Shown: piece after piece, positions 1-9,036 of the stretch | How positions within the stretch are numbered: the stretch's first letter is position 1 | How the letters are laid out: each line of letters starts with the position of its first letter | Assembly: GCA_027310725.1 (NCBI GenBank) | Contig: DAIDAG010000005.1 | Coordinates: 1-64,000, forward strand | DNA from: Sideroxydans sp. | GTDB lineage: Bacteria > Pseudomonadota > Gammaproteobacteria > Burkholderiales > Gallionellaceae | Direction of reading: 5' to 3' | DNA length: 64,000 nt | Position numbers and translations under genes: made by a program | The notes under the pieces: generated by a model | What the model was told of the DNA's origin: nothing | What the model saw: only the letters and a program-made list of their open reading frames with translations | The model's database searches: none

Positions 1-141
1 GACGTTGTGCGCGTGGTGAAACTCATCCGCATCGCCGAATACAAGCGCCGTCAGGCCCCGGTCGGCGTCCGCATCACGGATCGCGGATTCGGGAAGGACT
101 GGCGCTATCCGATCACAGTACGTTATCAGGATGACTTTTAG
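1..141 (+). CDS. nadE: NAD+ synthase, glutamine-dependent type (C-terminal 46 residues only)
   Basis: Only the 3' end lies in the window; the open frame runs from base 1 to TAG at 139-141. The visible tail contains EYKRRQAPVGVRITDRGFGK followed by DWRYPIT, the characteristic C-terminus of NAD synthetases, where the conserved Arg/Lys/Gln-Ala-Pro segment contacts deamido-NAD and ATP. The enzyme amidates deamido-NAD+ to NAD+ in the cytoplasm. It ends 33 bp before glnB, an order commonly seen in betaproteobacteria. Whether the N-terminal glutaminase domain is present cannot be seen, so the glutamine-dependent label is inferred from the lineage. Confidence 0.85.
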   Translation, partial: DVVRVVKLIRIAEYKRRQAPVGVRITDRGFGKDWRYPITVRYQDDF

Positions 142-513
<372 letters not shown>

Positions 514-585
514 TTATTGCTGTTTATGAACCGGATGGGTCGAGAATCCATCTGCCAATGATGCAATTGCGCCCCGGCCCCTTTG

Positions 586-1527
586 ATGAGCCTTATCTTA
601 GTCAATAGCAATGAAATCGTAGTCGGTGAGCCGATTCCCTGGTCATTGTATGACCAGAACCGAAACCTGCTTTTGAGCGAAGGCGATCAGGTTCGCGACG
701 ACGCGCACCGGGATGCCTTGCTCGGTAGCGGTGCCTGCCACGAGCTGTTATTGGAAATGCCAGCCGACTTCGAGAGTGTCGATGACAGCCTATTCGCTGA
801 CGATGCCCCATCTGCCGGCCAGCTTGAGGTAAAAGCGACCGACAGGACTTTTACCTTCGACGACATGAAGTTGAAGGCGGAAGACAGGCTGCAGCTCGAG
901 CCCCCTGCACAATTGACCCGCGAACGCTTCACGGTCAAAGTCATCGGCTTTCTCAGGGGGGCCAGTCTACTGGTTTCCATGCCGATTACCGCCAACGGCC
1001 TTCGTTTGCAGTTAATGGAAAAAGAAAAGCTCGTGATGCGATCTTTCTCCGGACAGAATGCCTTCGGTTTTGCCTGCACGATAGAGCGGATATGCAAGAT
1101 TCCCTATGAATACATGCATTTGTCGTTTCCGGATAATATTCAGGGAATCATGATACGCAAAGCCCCCAGGGTGAAAACGCGCATCATTGCGGCAGTACAG
1201 GACACCAAGACCGGCGCAGAAAAGCAAATATCCGCCCTCATTTCCGACATCAGCGCCAATGGAGTATCCCTTGAGGCCAGGCAAATGCTGGGAGATAAAG
1301 GGGACGTGCTCAATCTGGCGTTTCGCGTGCAGTTGCACAATATCGACGCCTACCTGTCGCTTAAGGGCGTTATTCGTGCCGTATTCACGGTTGATCCGGC
1401 AGATCATTCAAAAACCGCGCTCATCCGTCACGGCATCGAGTTTAAGGATATGCAGGTGAACGATAGTGTCATTCTGCAAAGCCTGATCTATCAGCAGATG
1501 ATTGAAAATCCGCATAAGCTGGTCTAG
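586..1527 (+). CDS. PilZ-domain (YcgR-like) c-di-GMP-binding protein
   Basis: A 313-residue protein. The C-terminal half carries a PilZ domain: an RKAPR element (RxxxR) about residue 193, followed about 30 residues later by DISANG (the D/NxSxxG motif). Together these form the c-di-GMP-binding signature. The N-terminal half resembles the YcgR-N/flagellar-brake module in layout. The role would be c-di-GMP-dependent control of motility or envelope functions; the actual target is unknown. An ATG at 586 is preferred over an adjacent in-frame TTG at 583. No strong ribosome binding site is visible. It stands alone between glnB and the rpsB promoter. Confidence 0.8.
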   Translation: MSLILVNSNEIVVGEPIPWSLYDQNRNLLLSEGDQVRDDAHRDALLGSGACHELLLEMPADFESVDDSLFADDAPSAGQLEVKATDRTFTFDDMKLKAEDRLQLEPPAQLTRERFTVKVIGFLRGASLLVSMPITANGLRLQLMEKEKLVMRSFSGQNAFGFACTIERICKIPYEYMHLSFPDNIQGIMIRKAPRVKTRIIAAVQDTKTGAEKQISALISDISANGVSLEARQMLGDKGDVLNLAFRVQLHNIDAYLSLKGVIRAVFTVDPADHSKTALIRHGIEFKDMQVNDSVILQSLIYQQMIENPHKLV

Positions 1528-1579
1528 AGGCTCCGATGCAATCGCCTGTACCTTCATTCCAGTCTCCGAAATCCAAACG

Positions 1580-1608
1580 TTGAGTCAAAGCGCCGCTTCG
1601 GTTACAAT
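1580..1608 (+). promoter_or_regulatory. Predicted sigma-70 promoter for rpsB-tsf
   Basis: TTGAGT at 1580-1585 and TACAAT at 1603-1608 are separated by exactly 17 bp. They are followed by the GC-rich discriminator GCGCGCCC, typical of stringently controlled ribosomal promoters. Transcription would begin near 1615, leaving a leader of about 120 nt before rpsB. Confidence 0.75.
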
Positions 1609-1674
1609 GCGCGCCCTGTTTATCCGGCAACAACTGGACAAACGGTAATTCACACACTCGTTCATGTTGGGGTG

Positions 1675-1688
1675 TCCCTTAAGAGGGA
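1675..1688 (+). other. Small hairpin in the rpsB leader
   Basis: TCCCT (1675-1679) and AGGGA (1684-1688) form a 5-bp stem with a TAAG loop inside the predicted 5' leader of rpsB. Ribosomal protein S2 autoregulates its operon through the leader in enterobacteria; whether this hairpin plays that role here is speculation. Confidence 0.25.
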
Positions 1689-1735
1689 TCAGGCTGACGG
1701 GTGGAAGACTTAACCCTTAACGATTGGAGTATCAA

Positions 1736-2458
1736 ATGCAAGTAACCATGCGTCAAATGCTGGAGGCGGGTGTCCATTTCGGTCACCAGACCCGTTTCTG
1801 GAATCCCAAGATGGCCCCTTATATCTTCGGCCATCGCAACAAGATTCACATCGTCAACCTGGAAAAGACCGTCGTGATGTTCAACGACGCGCTGAAGGAA
1901 GTGCGCAAGATTTCCGCAAAGAAGGGCACTGTCCTGTTTGTGGCAACCAAGCGCCAGGCGCGCGAGATCATCCGCGAAGAAGCCCAGCGTTGCGGCTCTC
2001 CCTTCGTCGATCACCGCTGGTTGGGCGGTATGCTGACCAACTTCAAGACCGTACAGTTGTCCATCAAGCGCCTGCGCGAACTGGAAGGCATGATCGAAGA
2101 CGGCAGCATCGACAAGGTGTCCAAGAAAGAAGGCCTGATGTTGCGCCGCGAACTGGAAAAGCTGGATCGCAGCCTGGGCGGTATCAAGGACCTGCAAGGT
2201 TTGCCATCCGCCATCTTTGTGATCGACGTCGGCTATCAAAAGGGTACCGTCACCGAAGCGCAGAAGCTGGGTATCCCGGTCATCGGCGTGGTGGATACCA
2301 ACCACAGCCCGCTGGGCGTGGACTTCATCATCCCCGGCAACGACGACTCCAGCCAGGCGATCCGCCTGTATGCGCGCGGCGTGGCCGATGCGATCCTGGA
2401 AGGTCGCGAACAAGCGCTGAACGAGTTGACTGCTCAAGTCGCGGAAAGCGCCGCGTAA
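1736..2458 (+). CDS. rpsB: 30S ribosomal protein S2
   Basis: A 240-residue S2 protein with the family signature near the N-terminus ([20 protein letters not shown]) and the [14 protein letters not shown] segment before the C-terminus. It binds the 30S head/body junction and recruits S1. The start ATG at 1736 has GGAG at 1726-1729; an in-frame start at 1724 would lack this spacing. It is the first gene of the canonical rpsB-tsf-pyrH-frr block and is separated from tsf by an attenuator-like terminator at 2478-2499. Confidence 0.98.
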   Translation: MQVTMRQMLEAGVHFGHQTRFWNPKMAPYIFGHRNKIHIVNLEKTVVMFNDALKEVRKISAKKGTVLFVATKRQAREIIREEAQRCGSPFVDHRWLGGMLTNFKTVQLSIKRLRELEGMIEDGSIDKVSKKEGLMLRRELEKLDRSLGGIKDLQGLPSAIFVIDVGYQKGTVTEAQKLGIPVIGVVDTNHSPLGVDFIIPGNDDSSQAIRLYARGVADAILEGREQALNELTAQVAESAA

Positions 2459-2477
2459 GCAGCCTTCCCGCAACGAG

Positions 2478-2499
2478 GGGGGCGCAAGCCCCCTTTTTT
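2478..2499 (+). terminator. Rho-independent terminator/attenuator between rpsB and tsf
   Basis: GGGGGC (2478-2483), a GCAA tetraloop, GCCCCC (2488-2493) and six T residues (2494-2499) form a textbook intrinsic terminator. In E. coli an attenuator in the same position lowers tsf expression relative to rpsB; the same is likely here. Confidence 0.85.
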
Positions 2500-2540
2500 G
2501 TAACCAGATTTCAAGTTGAGATTACTTTTAGGAGTGTGAC

Positions 2541-3446
2541 ATGGCAGAAATCACCGCAGGTATGGTGAAAGAGCTGCGCGAGGCGACTGGCCTCGGCATG
2601 ATGGAATGCAAGAAGGCGTTGATCGAGACCAATGGAGATGCCAAGGCGGCTGAAGAGTTGCTGCGCATCAAGAGCGGAGCGAAGGCCAGCAAGGCGGCTT
2701 CCCGCGTGACGGCAGAGGGGGTGATCGGTTCTTTCCTCGCGACTGACGGCAAGACCGGCGCCGTGGCAGAAGTAAACTGCGAAACCGACTTCGTGGCCAA
2801 GAACGACGATTTCATGGCTTTTGCCAGGAATGTGGCACAGACCGTGGCGCAAAAAGACCCGGCAGACATCGACGCATTGTTGGCAATGCCCATCGCCAAC
2901 GGTTCGGGCACAGTTGAAGAGACACGCAAGGCCCTGGTGATGAAGCTGGGAGAGAACCTGACAGTGCGTCGGATCGAACGCTATTCGACCACCACCGGCA
3001 AGCTGGCGACCTATCTGCACGGCAACAAGATCGGTGTGATGGTCAATTACACCGGCGGCGACGAGGCCCTGGGCAAGGATCTGGCGATGCATATCGCAGC
3101 GAGCAAGCCGAAGTCTGTCGATGCATCCGGCGTGAATCCGGAAGACATCGCCACCGAACGCCGTATCGCCATCGAGAAGGCCAAAGAATCCGGCAAGCCG
3201 GAAGCGATGCTGGAGAAGATCGCCGAAGGTACCGTGCAGAAATTCCTCAAGGAAGTCACGCTGCTGGGCCAGGTGTTCGTCAAAGCCGAAGACGGCAAGC
3301 AAACCATCGAGCAATTGCTGAAAAGCAAAGGCGCTTCGGTGAGCGCTTTCCAGATGTTCATCGTTGGCGAAGGTATCGAAAAGAAGGTCGAAGACTACGC
3401 TGCTGAAGTCGCCGCCGCCGCTGCCGCTGCCGTCAAGAAAGGCTAA
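2541..3446 (+). CDS. tsf: Translation elongation factor Ts
   Basis: A 301-residue EF-Ts, the nucleotide-exchange factor for EF-Tu. The N-terminal UBA-like domain shows the signature [19 protein letters not shown], and the core shows TDFVAKN, the conserved motif that intrudes near the EF-Tu nucleotide site. The C-terminus ends in an Ala/Lys-rich tail. The length is slightly above the E. coli protein (283). A strong GGAG lies 8 bp upstream of the ATG. It is followed after 15 bp by pyrH. Confidence 0.98.
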   Translation: MAEITAGMVKELREATGLGMMECKKALIETNGDAKAAEELLRIKSGAKASKAASRVTAEGVIGSFLATDGKTGAVAEVNCETDFVAKNDDFMAFARNVAQTVAQKDPADIDALLAMPIANGSGTVEETRKALVMKLGENLTVRRIERYSTTTGKLATYLHGNKIGVMVNYTGGDEALGKDLAMHIAASKPKSVDASGVNPEDIATERRIAIEKAKESGKPEAMLEKIAEGTVQKFLKEVTLLGQVFVKAEDGKQTIEQLLKSKGASVSAFQMFIVGEGIEKKVEDYAAEVAAAAAAAVKKG

Positions 3447-3461
3447 AAGGAAACCACATCG

Positions 3462-4181
3462 ATGACTGCTCCCGCCTACAAACGTATCCTGCTCAAACTT
3501 TCCGGCGAAGCCTTGATGGGCGATGACAGCTACGGTATCAACCGCACTGTCATCGAACGCATCGTGGCCGAGATCAAGGAAGTGACCGAACTGGGGGTCG
3601 AGGTGGCGATGGTGGTCGGCGGGGGCAATATCTTTCGCGGTGTCGCGCCGGCTGCGGTCGGAATGGACCGGGCTACTGCCGATTACATGGGTATGTTGGC
3701 TACGGTGATGAACGCGATGGCCTTGCAGGATGCGATGACGCGCGGTGGCGTGCCGTGCCGCGTGCAGTCTGCACTGAATCTGGAGCAAGTGGCCGAGCCG
3801 TTCATACGCGGCAAGGCCCTGCGTTATCTGGAAGAGGGCAAGGTCGTCATTTTCGGTGCGGGAACGGGTAACCCGTTCTTCACCACCGATACGGCAGCCG
3901 CACTGCGCGGCGTGGAAATGGATGCCGAAGTTGTTATCAAGGCGACCAAGGTGGACGGCGTGTATACCGCCGATCCGAAAAAGGATCCCAAGGCAGTGCG
4001 TTACCAGAAGGTGAGCTTCGACGAAGCCATCGGCAAGGATTTGAAAGTGATGGACGCCACGGCGTTGACGCTGTGCCGCGACCAGAAGCTGCCCATCATC
4101 GTTTTCAGCATATTCAAGGCGGGTGCATTGAAGCGTGTGGTGATGGGGCAGGATGAAGGAACGCTTGTACACTGTGATTGA
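3462..4181 (+). CDS. pyrH: UMP kinase
   Basis: A 239-residue amino-acid-kinase-fold UMP kinase that phosphorylates UMP to UDP in the cytoplasm. Visible motifs are [12 protein letters not shown] at the N-terminus, [10 protein letters not shown] in the glycine-rich loop, [13 protein letters not shown] and [14 protein letters not shown]. Homohexameric allosteric control by GTP and UTP is known for the family. The TGA stop overlaps the first base of a 146-bp palindromic element that separates it from frr. Confidence 0.97.
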   Translation: MTAPAYKRILLKLSGEALMGDDSYGINRTVIERIVAEIKEVTELGVEVAMVVGGGNIFRGVAPAAVGMDRATADYMGMLATVMNAMALQDAMTRGGVPCRVQSALNLEQVAEPFIRGKALRYLEEGKVVIFGAGTGNPFFTTDTAAALRGVEMDAEVVIKATKVDGVYTADPKKDPKAVRYQKVSFDEAIGKDLKVMDATALTLCRDQKLPIIVFSIFKAGALKRVVMGQDEGTLVHCD

Positions 4182-4326
4182 AGGATGCCTTTAAAAACCC
4201 AACTTTCGTCGCTATGCTGCGTTGCTCGCAAAAAATAACTCCTTACATATTAGGCTATATGCTGCGTCGTGATTTTTTGCTCGCGCCTTGCCTAGCTTAG
4301 AAATTTGAATTTTTAAAGGCATCCTT
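4181..4326. repeat. 146-bp MITE-like palindromic element between pyrH and frr
   Basis: Perfect 17-bp terminal inverted repeats lie at 4181-4197 and 4310-4326 (core GGATGCCTTTAAAAA and its complement). The interior is itself an imperfect inverted repeat: GCTATGC..GCAAAAAATAAC on the left mirrors GTGATTTTTTGC..GCCTAGC on the right. The whole unit can fold as one long hairpin. There is no coding capacity. The size, terminal repeats and palindromic body resemble non-autonomous miniature elements. It begins exactly at the pyrH stop and ends 14 bp before frr, so a transcript through the operon would carry the full hairpin. Confidence 0.8.
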
Positions 4327-4340
4327 GACGGAGAACGAAG

Positions 4341-4898
4341 ATGATTGCTGACATCAAAAAGAACGTTGAACAAAAAATGAACAAGTCGCTGGACGCGCTC
4401 AAGACGGATTTGAGCAAAATCCGCACAGGACGTGCGCATACCGGCATTCTGGATCATGTGATGGTGGACTACTACGGCAGTCCGACGGCGGTGAACCAGG
4501 TGGCAAACATCACCTTGACCGACGCGCGCACCATCGGCGTGCAGCCGTATGAAAAAAACATGATCGGCCCGATCGAAAAGGCGATCCGGGATTCCGACCT
4601 GGGCTTAAACCCGGCCACCAATGGCGATCTGATACGTGTGCCGATGCCGATGCTGACCGAAGAACGCCGCCGCGACTTGATCAAGGTGGTCAAGAATGAA
4701 GGCGAAGACGCTAAGATCGCCGTGCGCAACATCCGCCGCGATGCGAACGAGCAATTGAAAAAGCTGTTGAAAGACAAGGAAGTCGGCGAAGACGAGGAGC
4801 GTCGCGCGCAGGACGATGTGCAAAAACTGACCGACCGCTTCGTTGCCGAAATCGACAAGGCCCTGCAGGTTAAAGAAGCCGATTTAATGGCCGTGTAA
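4341..4898 (+). CDS. frr: Ribosome recycling factor
   Basis: A 185-residue RRF of standard length. It acts with EF-G to split post-termination ribosomes. Signature segments are [15 protein letters not shown] near the N-terminus, [20 protein letters not shown] in the middle and [19 protein letters not shown] in the long helical domain. The gene follows the palindromic element and is 15 bp ahead of uppS. Confidence 0.98.
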   Translation: MIADIKKNVEQKMNKSLDALKTDLSKIRTGRAHTGILDHVMVDYYGSPTAVNQVANITLTDARTIGVQPYEKNMIGPIEKAIRDSDLGLNPATNGDLIRVPMPMLTEERRRDLIKVVKNEGEDAKIAVRNIRRDANEQLKKLLKDKEVGEDEERRAQDDVQKLTDRFVAEIDKALQVKEADLMAV

Positions 4899-4913
4899 GA
4901 CGGGCCATCGATA

Positions 4914-5681
4914 ATGGCGCTGCCCTTTTTCAGTTCCACCCGCACGATTCCCGACATCACCACTGTCCCGCGTCACATCGCCATCATCATGGATGGCAAT
5001 GGGCGCTGGGCGAAGCAGCGCTTCATGCCGCGCGTCATGGGACACCAGCGCGGCGTGGAAACGGTGCGCGAGATGGTCAAGGCGTGTCGCCAGCTGGGGG
5101 TGGAGTATCTGACGCTGTTCGCTTTCAGCAGCGAGAACTGGCGCCGTCCTGCCGATGAAGTATCCTTCCTGATGCAGCTGTTCCTGAAGATGCTGGAACG
5201 CGAAGTCGGCAAGCTGCATGAAAACAATATCCGCTTGAAAGTCATCGGCGACCGCAGCCGGTTCGAGTCGCAGCTTGTGCGATATATCGAAGAAGCCGAG
5301 CAACTCACCGCCAATAACACGAGCCTGACGCTGACCATCGCCGCCAATTACGGCGGGCGCTGGGACGTCATGCAGGCGATGCATGCATTGAGCCAGGCGC
5401 ATCCCGAACGTGCCACTGCTTTCGACGAAGAAGAACTCACCCCTTATCTTTCCATGCACTATGCACCGGAGCCGGACTTGTTCATCCGCACCGGCGGCGA
5501 GCAACGCATCAGCAATTTCCTGCTGTGGCAATTGGCTTATACCGAGCTGTATTTCACCGACACCTTGTGGCCGGCGTTCGACCGCGCCGCGTTGGAGACA
5601 GCCATCCATTCCTATCAAAAACGCGAGCGTCGTTTCGGGCGCACCAGCGAACAATTGAGCGAGGGCAAGACCAATGCTTAA
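4914..5681 (+). CDS. uppS: Isoprenyl transferase (undecaprenyl diphosphate synthase)
   Basis: A 255-residue cis-prenyltransferase that builds the C55 lipid carrier for peptidoglycan and polysaccharides from FPP and IPP. The diphosphate-binding motif [15 protein letters not shown] is at residues 23-37, FSSENWRRP follows, and the C-terminal catalytic block reads [20 protein letters not shown]. The 3' end overlaps cdsA by 8 bp, pointing to translational coupling. Confidence 0.97.
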   Translation: MALPFFSSTRTIPDITTVPRHIAIIMDGNGRWAKQRFMPRVMGHQRGVETVREMVKACRQLGVEYLTLFAFSSENWRRPADEVSFLMQLFLKMLEREVGKLHENNIRLKVIGDRSRFESQLVRYIEEAEQLTANNTSLTLTIAANYGGRWDVMQAMHALSQAHPERATAFDEEELTPYLSMHYAPEPDLFIRTGGEQRISNFLLWQLAYTELYFTDTLWPAFDRAALETAIHSYQKRERRFGRTSEQLSEGKTNA

Positions 5682-6498
5682 GCAGCGCGTCATCACGGCG
5701 ATCATCTTGTTCGTATTGTTCCTGGCAGCCTTGTTCGGCCTGCCTGCCGCGGGCTGGCAAGCATTGATATTGGTCGTGATGTGGCAAGGTGCGGTGGAAT
5801 GGGCAAGGTTGTCCGGATTGAACGGGCGTCCTGCCATGGCCTATTGGCTTACCACTCTGGCTCTCATGGCCGGAATATTGTGGTTCGATAGCAGTGTTGC
5901 GCCGGAACGGCAGAATTTGTTGCACCTGGCGTGGTATGCCATGGCCGTGTTGCTGTGGGTGTTGGTCGTTCCAGCCTGGTTGATGCTGGGTTGGCGCCCG
6001 CAGAGTCGGTGGTTGATGGGATTGGTCGGCTGGATCGTGCTGTTGCCGACCGGTTTGGCAATGATCGACCTGCGCGCTTTCAGTCCATGGATATTGTTGT
6101 TCGCGATGACGGTGGTGATGATGGCCGATATTTCAGCTTATTTCACCGGCAAGCGTTTCGGCAAGAACAAACTGGCACCCTCGATCAGTCCCGGCAAGAC
6201 CTGGGAAGGCGTCCTCGGGGCCATGGTCGGCGTGACCCTATATGTGATCGTCGTTGCCTGGGCGAGCGGACTTTACAAGCATTACGCTCTGTTCCCGGGC
6301 ATCGTCGTCGCGGGATGGTGGTGGGTGGCGCTGGCCGTGATCGGAGACTTGTTCGAGTCTGCTGTCAAACGCCAGGCAGGAGTCAAAGACAGCGGGGCGT
6401 TGCTACCCGGACACGGCGGCCTGCTGGATCGCATCGATGCCCTGACATCCACCTTGCCGTTCGCTGGTCTCGCGCTCATTCTGCAAAGACTGGAATGA
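5674..6498 (+). CDS. cdsA: Phosphatidate cytidylyltransferase
   Basis: A 274-residue integral membrane enzyme converting phosphatidate and CTP to CDP-diacylglycerol. It has a run of hydrophobic segments and ends with the CdsA signature [20 protein letters not shown] then GLLDRID, which holds the metal-binding Asp residues. It overlaps uppS upstream and shares ATGA with dxr downstream, so it lies inside a tightly coupled operon. Confidence 0.96.
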   Translation: MLKQRVITAIILFVLFLAALFGLPAAGWQALILVVMWQGAVEWARLSGLNGRPAMAYWLTTLALMAGILWFDSSVAPERQNLLHLAWYAMAVLLWVLVVPAWLMLGWRPQSRWLMGLVGWIVLLPTGLAMIDLRAFSPWILLFAMTVVMMADISAYFTGKRFGKNKLAPSISPGKTWEGVLGAMVGVTLYVIVVAWASGLYKHYALFPGIVVAGWWWVALAVIGDLFESAVKRQAGVKDSGALLPGHGGLLDRIDALTSTLPFAGLALILQRLE

Positions 6499-7676
6499 GC
6501 AAGCTCACCCGACTCACCGTACTCGGTTCAACCGGCAGCATCGGCAAAAGCACGCTGGACGTGGTCTCGCGTCATCCCGACAAATACCGGATCATTGCGC
6601 TTACCGCGCAGCAACAAGACGAACTCCTGTTCGAACAATGCCAGCGTTTCCAGCCGCGCTTCGCCGTGCTGCTGGACGAGGCTGCCAGCGAGCGGTTGAG
6701 CAAGCGCATCGCTGCTGCAGGGCTGGATATCGAGGTGCTGTGCGGAGTTGAGGCGCTGGAGCGCGTTGCGACGTTGCCTGAAGTGGATGCGGTGATGGCA
6801 GCCATCGTCGGTGCGGCTGGCATGCAATCCACGCTGGCGGCAGCGCGTGCAGGCAAAAAGATATTGCTGGCGAACAAAGAGACGCTGGTGCTCGCCGGGC
6901 ACCTGTTCATGGAAGCCGTGCATCGCAGCGGTTCCGTGTTGTTGCCCATCGACAGCGAACACAATGCCATTTTCCAGGCACTGCCGCGTGGCTATGCCGG
7001 AGACATGAAGCGGAGCGGAGTAAGCAAGATACTGCTTACCGCGTCCGGCGGACCTTTTCGCAACACGCCGATATCCGAATTGCAGCATGTCACTCCGGAG
7101 CAGGCCTGTGCGCATCCGAACTGGAGCATGGGGCGCAAGATATCCGTTGATTCGGCCAGCATGATGAACAAAGGGCTGGAGGTGATCGAGGCGCACTGGC
7201 TATTCAATGCGGGAGCGGACGATATCCAGGTGGTGGTGCATCCGCAAAGCGTGATCCATTCAATGGTGCAATATGTCGACGGTTCGGTGCTGGCGCAACT
7301 GGGCAATCCGGATATGCGTACACCGATCGCGTTTGCGCTGGCTTATCCGGAGCGTATCGAGGCGGGTGTCGCGCCGCTAGACCTGTTCCAGGTGGCCAGA
7401 CTGGATTTTACCGCCCCCGATTTTTCCCGATTCCCCTGTCTGGCGCTGGCGTACCAAGCGCTGCGCGCAGGCGGCACCGCACCGGCGCTGTTGAATGCGG
7501 CAAACGAAGTGGCGGTTGCCGCTTTTCTTGAGCGGCGCATTTCATTCCTCGATATCCCGCGTCTGATTGAAACTGTGCTGGGTAAAATTGCCAGTGCCAA
7601 AGTGGAAATGTTACAGGACTTGCTGGATGCGGATGCTTCGGCGCGTGCGGCGGCACAGGACTGGATCGCACGATGA
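6495..7676 (+). CDS. dxr: 1-deoxy-D-xylulose 5-phosphate reductoisomerase
   Basis: A 393-residue enzyme of the MEP isoprenoid pathway that converts DXP to MEP with NADPH. The N-terminal Rossmann motif is [17 protein letters not shown], with [12 protein letters not shown] and [11 protein letters not shown] for substrate and metal binding and [16 protein letters not shown] in the central domain. The ATG at 6495 overlaps the cdsA stop (ATGA). The open frame extends far upstream, but only this start gives the family N-terminus. Confidence 0.97.
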   Translation: MSKLTRLTVLGSTGSIGKSTLDVVSRHPDKYRIIALTAQQQDELLFEQCQRFQPRFAVLLDEAASERLSKRIAAAGLDIEVLCGVEALERVATLPEVDAVMAAIVGAAGMQSTLAAARAGKKILLANKETLVLAGHLFMEAVHRSGSVLLPIDSEHNAIFQALPRGYAGDMKRSGVSKILLTASGGPFRNTPISELQHVTPEQACAHPNWSMGRKISVDSASMMNKGLEVIEAHWLFNAGADDIQVVVHPQSVIHSMVQYVDGSVLAQLGNPDMRTPIAFALAYPERIEAGVAPLDLFQVARLDFTAPDFSRFPCLALAYQALRAGGTAPALLNAANEVAVAAFLERRISFLDIPRLIETVLGKIASAKVEMLQDLLDADASARAAAQDWIAR

Positions 7677-9028
7677 CAACCTTGATCGCATTCGTTGTTG
7701 CCATTGCCATACTGGTGGTATTCCATGAATTGGGGCATTACGCCGTTGCACGACTGTGCGACGTGAAAGTGCTTAAATTCTCAATCGGGTTCGGCAAGGC
7801 ACTTTACACAAAACGCTTTGGCAAAGGCGAAACGGAATGGGTGATCTCCACGATCCCGTTGGGTGGTTACGTCAAGATGCTGGATGAGCGCGAGGGCGAA
7901 GTGCCCGAAGGCGATCTGCCGCGCGCATTCAACCGTAAGCCGGTGCTGCAGCGCATGGCTATCGTCGTGGCCGGGCCAATAGCGAACCTGCTGTTGGCCG
8001 TTGCCCTGTATTTCGTCCTGTTCATCCACGGCGTGCCGGGCGTCAAGCCGGTGTTGGGGGAGATTACGCCGAACACGCCGGCGGCGGCAGCGGGGCTGCA
8101 AAGCAAACAGACGATCATCAGTATCGACGGACAGGTGACCCCGAGCTGGCAAGAGATACGCTGGATATTGCTGGATTTGGTGCTGCAACACAAAACGGCA
8201 AAATTTGAGTTGCAGAATGCCCAGGGTGAGAAGTCGTACGGAACGCTGGACATAAGCAGTCTGACCGCGGCTGATCTGGACGGAGATTTCATGCAGAAGC
8301 TCGGGTTGCAACCCTATCAACCTCCCATCTATCCGATCATCGGCAAGCTGGTCGACGGAGGTGTTGCGCAACGTGCCGGACTGCAAGTAAACGACCGTAT
8401 CCTTCGGGCAAACGGCCAGGAGATTTCGCTTTGGGAAGACTGGGTGAGCATGGTGCGCAGCCACCCCGGCACAAAGCTGGATATTGAGATCGAACGTGCG
8501 GGTGCGGTATTGAAACTTGCGTTGACTCCCGAAGTCCTCAACGATGGCGGGAAGACAATTGGCCGCATCGGCGCCGCAGCCTATATCGACAAGACCGCAT
8601 TTGAGGCGATGTTGAACGAAGTGCGATACCCGCCTCTGGCAGCTTTGTCGGAGGCACTGCGCAAGACCTGGGATACGGCAGTCGTGAGCCTGAAGATGAT
8701 GGGCAAGATGATCCAGGGCGAGGTTTCGCTAAAAAACCTCTCGGGCCCGATTACCATTGCGGATTATGCCGGGCAATCGGCGCAGATGGGGTTGGGGGCG
8801 TATATCGGTTTCCTTGCGCTGATCAGCATCAGTCTGGGGGTATTGAACTTGATGCCTATCCCTTTATTGGATGGCGGGCATTTGCTGTATTATTCGGTCG
8901 AATTGATCAAGGGCAGTCCGGTCTCGGAAGGCCTGTGGGAAGCGGGGCAGAAAGTGGGTATCGCGCTATTGGTTACCATGATGGCTTTTGCGTTGTATAA
9001 CGACATCAGTCGCCTGATTTTGGGTTGA
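7673..9028 (+). CDS. rseP: RIP zinc metalloprotease RseP
   Basis: A 451-residue inner-membrane site-2 protease that cleaves the anti-sigma factor RseA in the envelope stress response. The zinc motif HELGH lies at residues 22-26 in the first membrane segment; the second active-site motif, PIPLLDGGH, is near residue 400. Two PDZ-like regions lie between them, recognisable as [15 protein letters not shown] and [14 protein letters not shown]. It shares ATGA with dxr and sits next to bamA, as in most proteobacteria. Confidence 0.96.
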   Translation: MTTLIAFVVAIAILVVFHELGHYAVARLCDVKVLKFSIGFGKALYTKRFGKGETEWVISTIPLGGYVKMLDEREGEVPEGDLPRAFNRKPVLQRMAIVVAGPIANLLLAVALYFVLFIHGVPGVKPVLGEITPNTPAAAAGLQSKQTIISIDGQVTPSWQEIRWILLDLVLQHKTAKFELQNAQGEKSYGTLDISSLTAADLDGDFMQKLGLQPYQPPIYPIIGKLVDGGVAQRAGLQVNDRILRANGQEISLWEDWVSMVRSHPGTKLDIEIERAGAVLKLALTPEVLNDGGKTIGRIGAAAYIDKTAFEAMLNEVRYPPLAALSEALRKTWDTAVVSLKMMGKMIQGEVSLKNLSGPITIADYAGQSAQMGLGAYIGFLALISISLGVLNLMPIPLLDGGHLLYYSVELIKGSPVSEGLWEAGQKVGIALLVTMMAFALYNDISRLILG

Positions 9029-9036
9029 ACACAATA

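Noticed and set aside
1990-2568. Long open frames overlapping rpsB in other phases on both strands
   Set aside because: They are shadows of a GC-rich conserved gene; their translations are Arg/Pro/His-rich and match no family, while rpsB itself is unmistakable.
2511-4172. A 553-codon minus-strand open frame across tsf and pyrH
   Set aside because: It lies antisense to two intact essential genes and its translation is His/Gln/Leu-rich shadow sequence without motifs.
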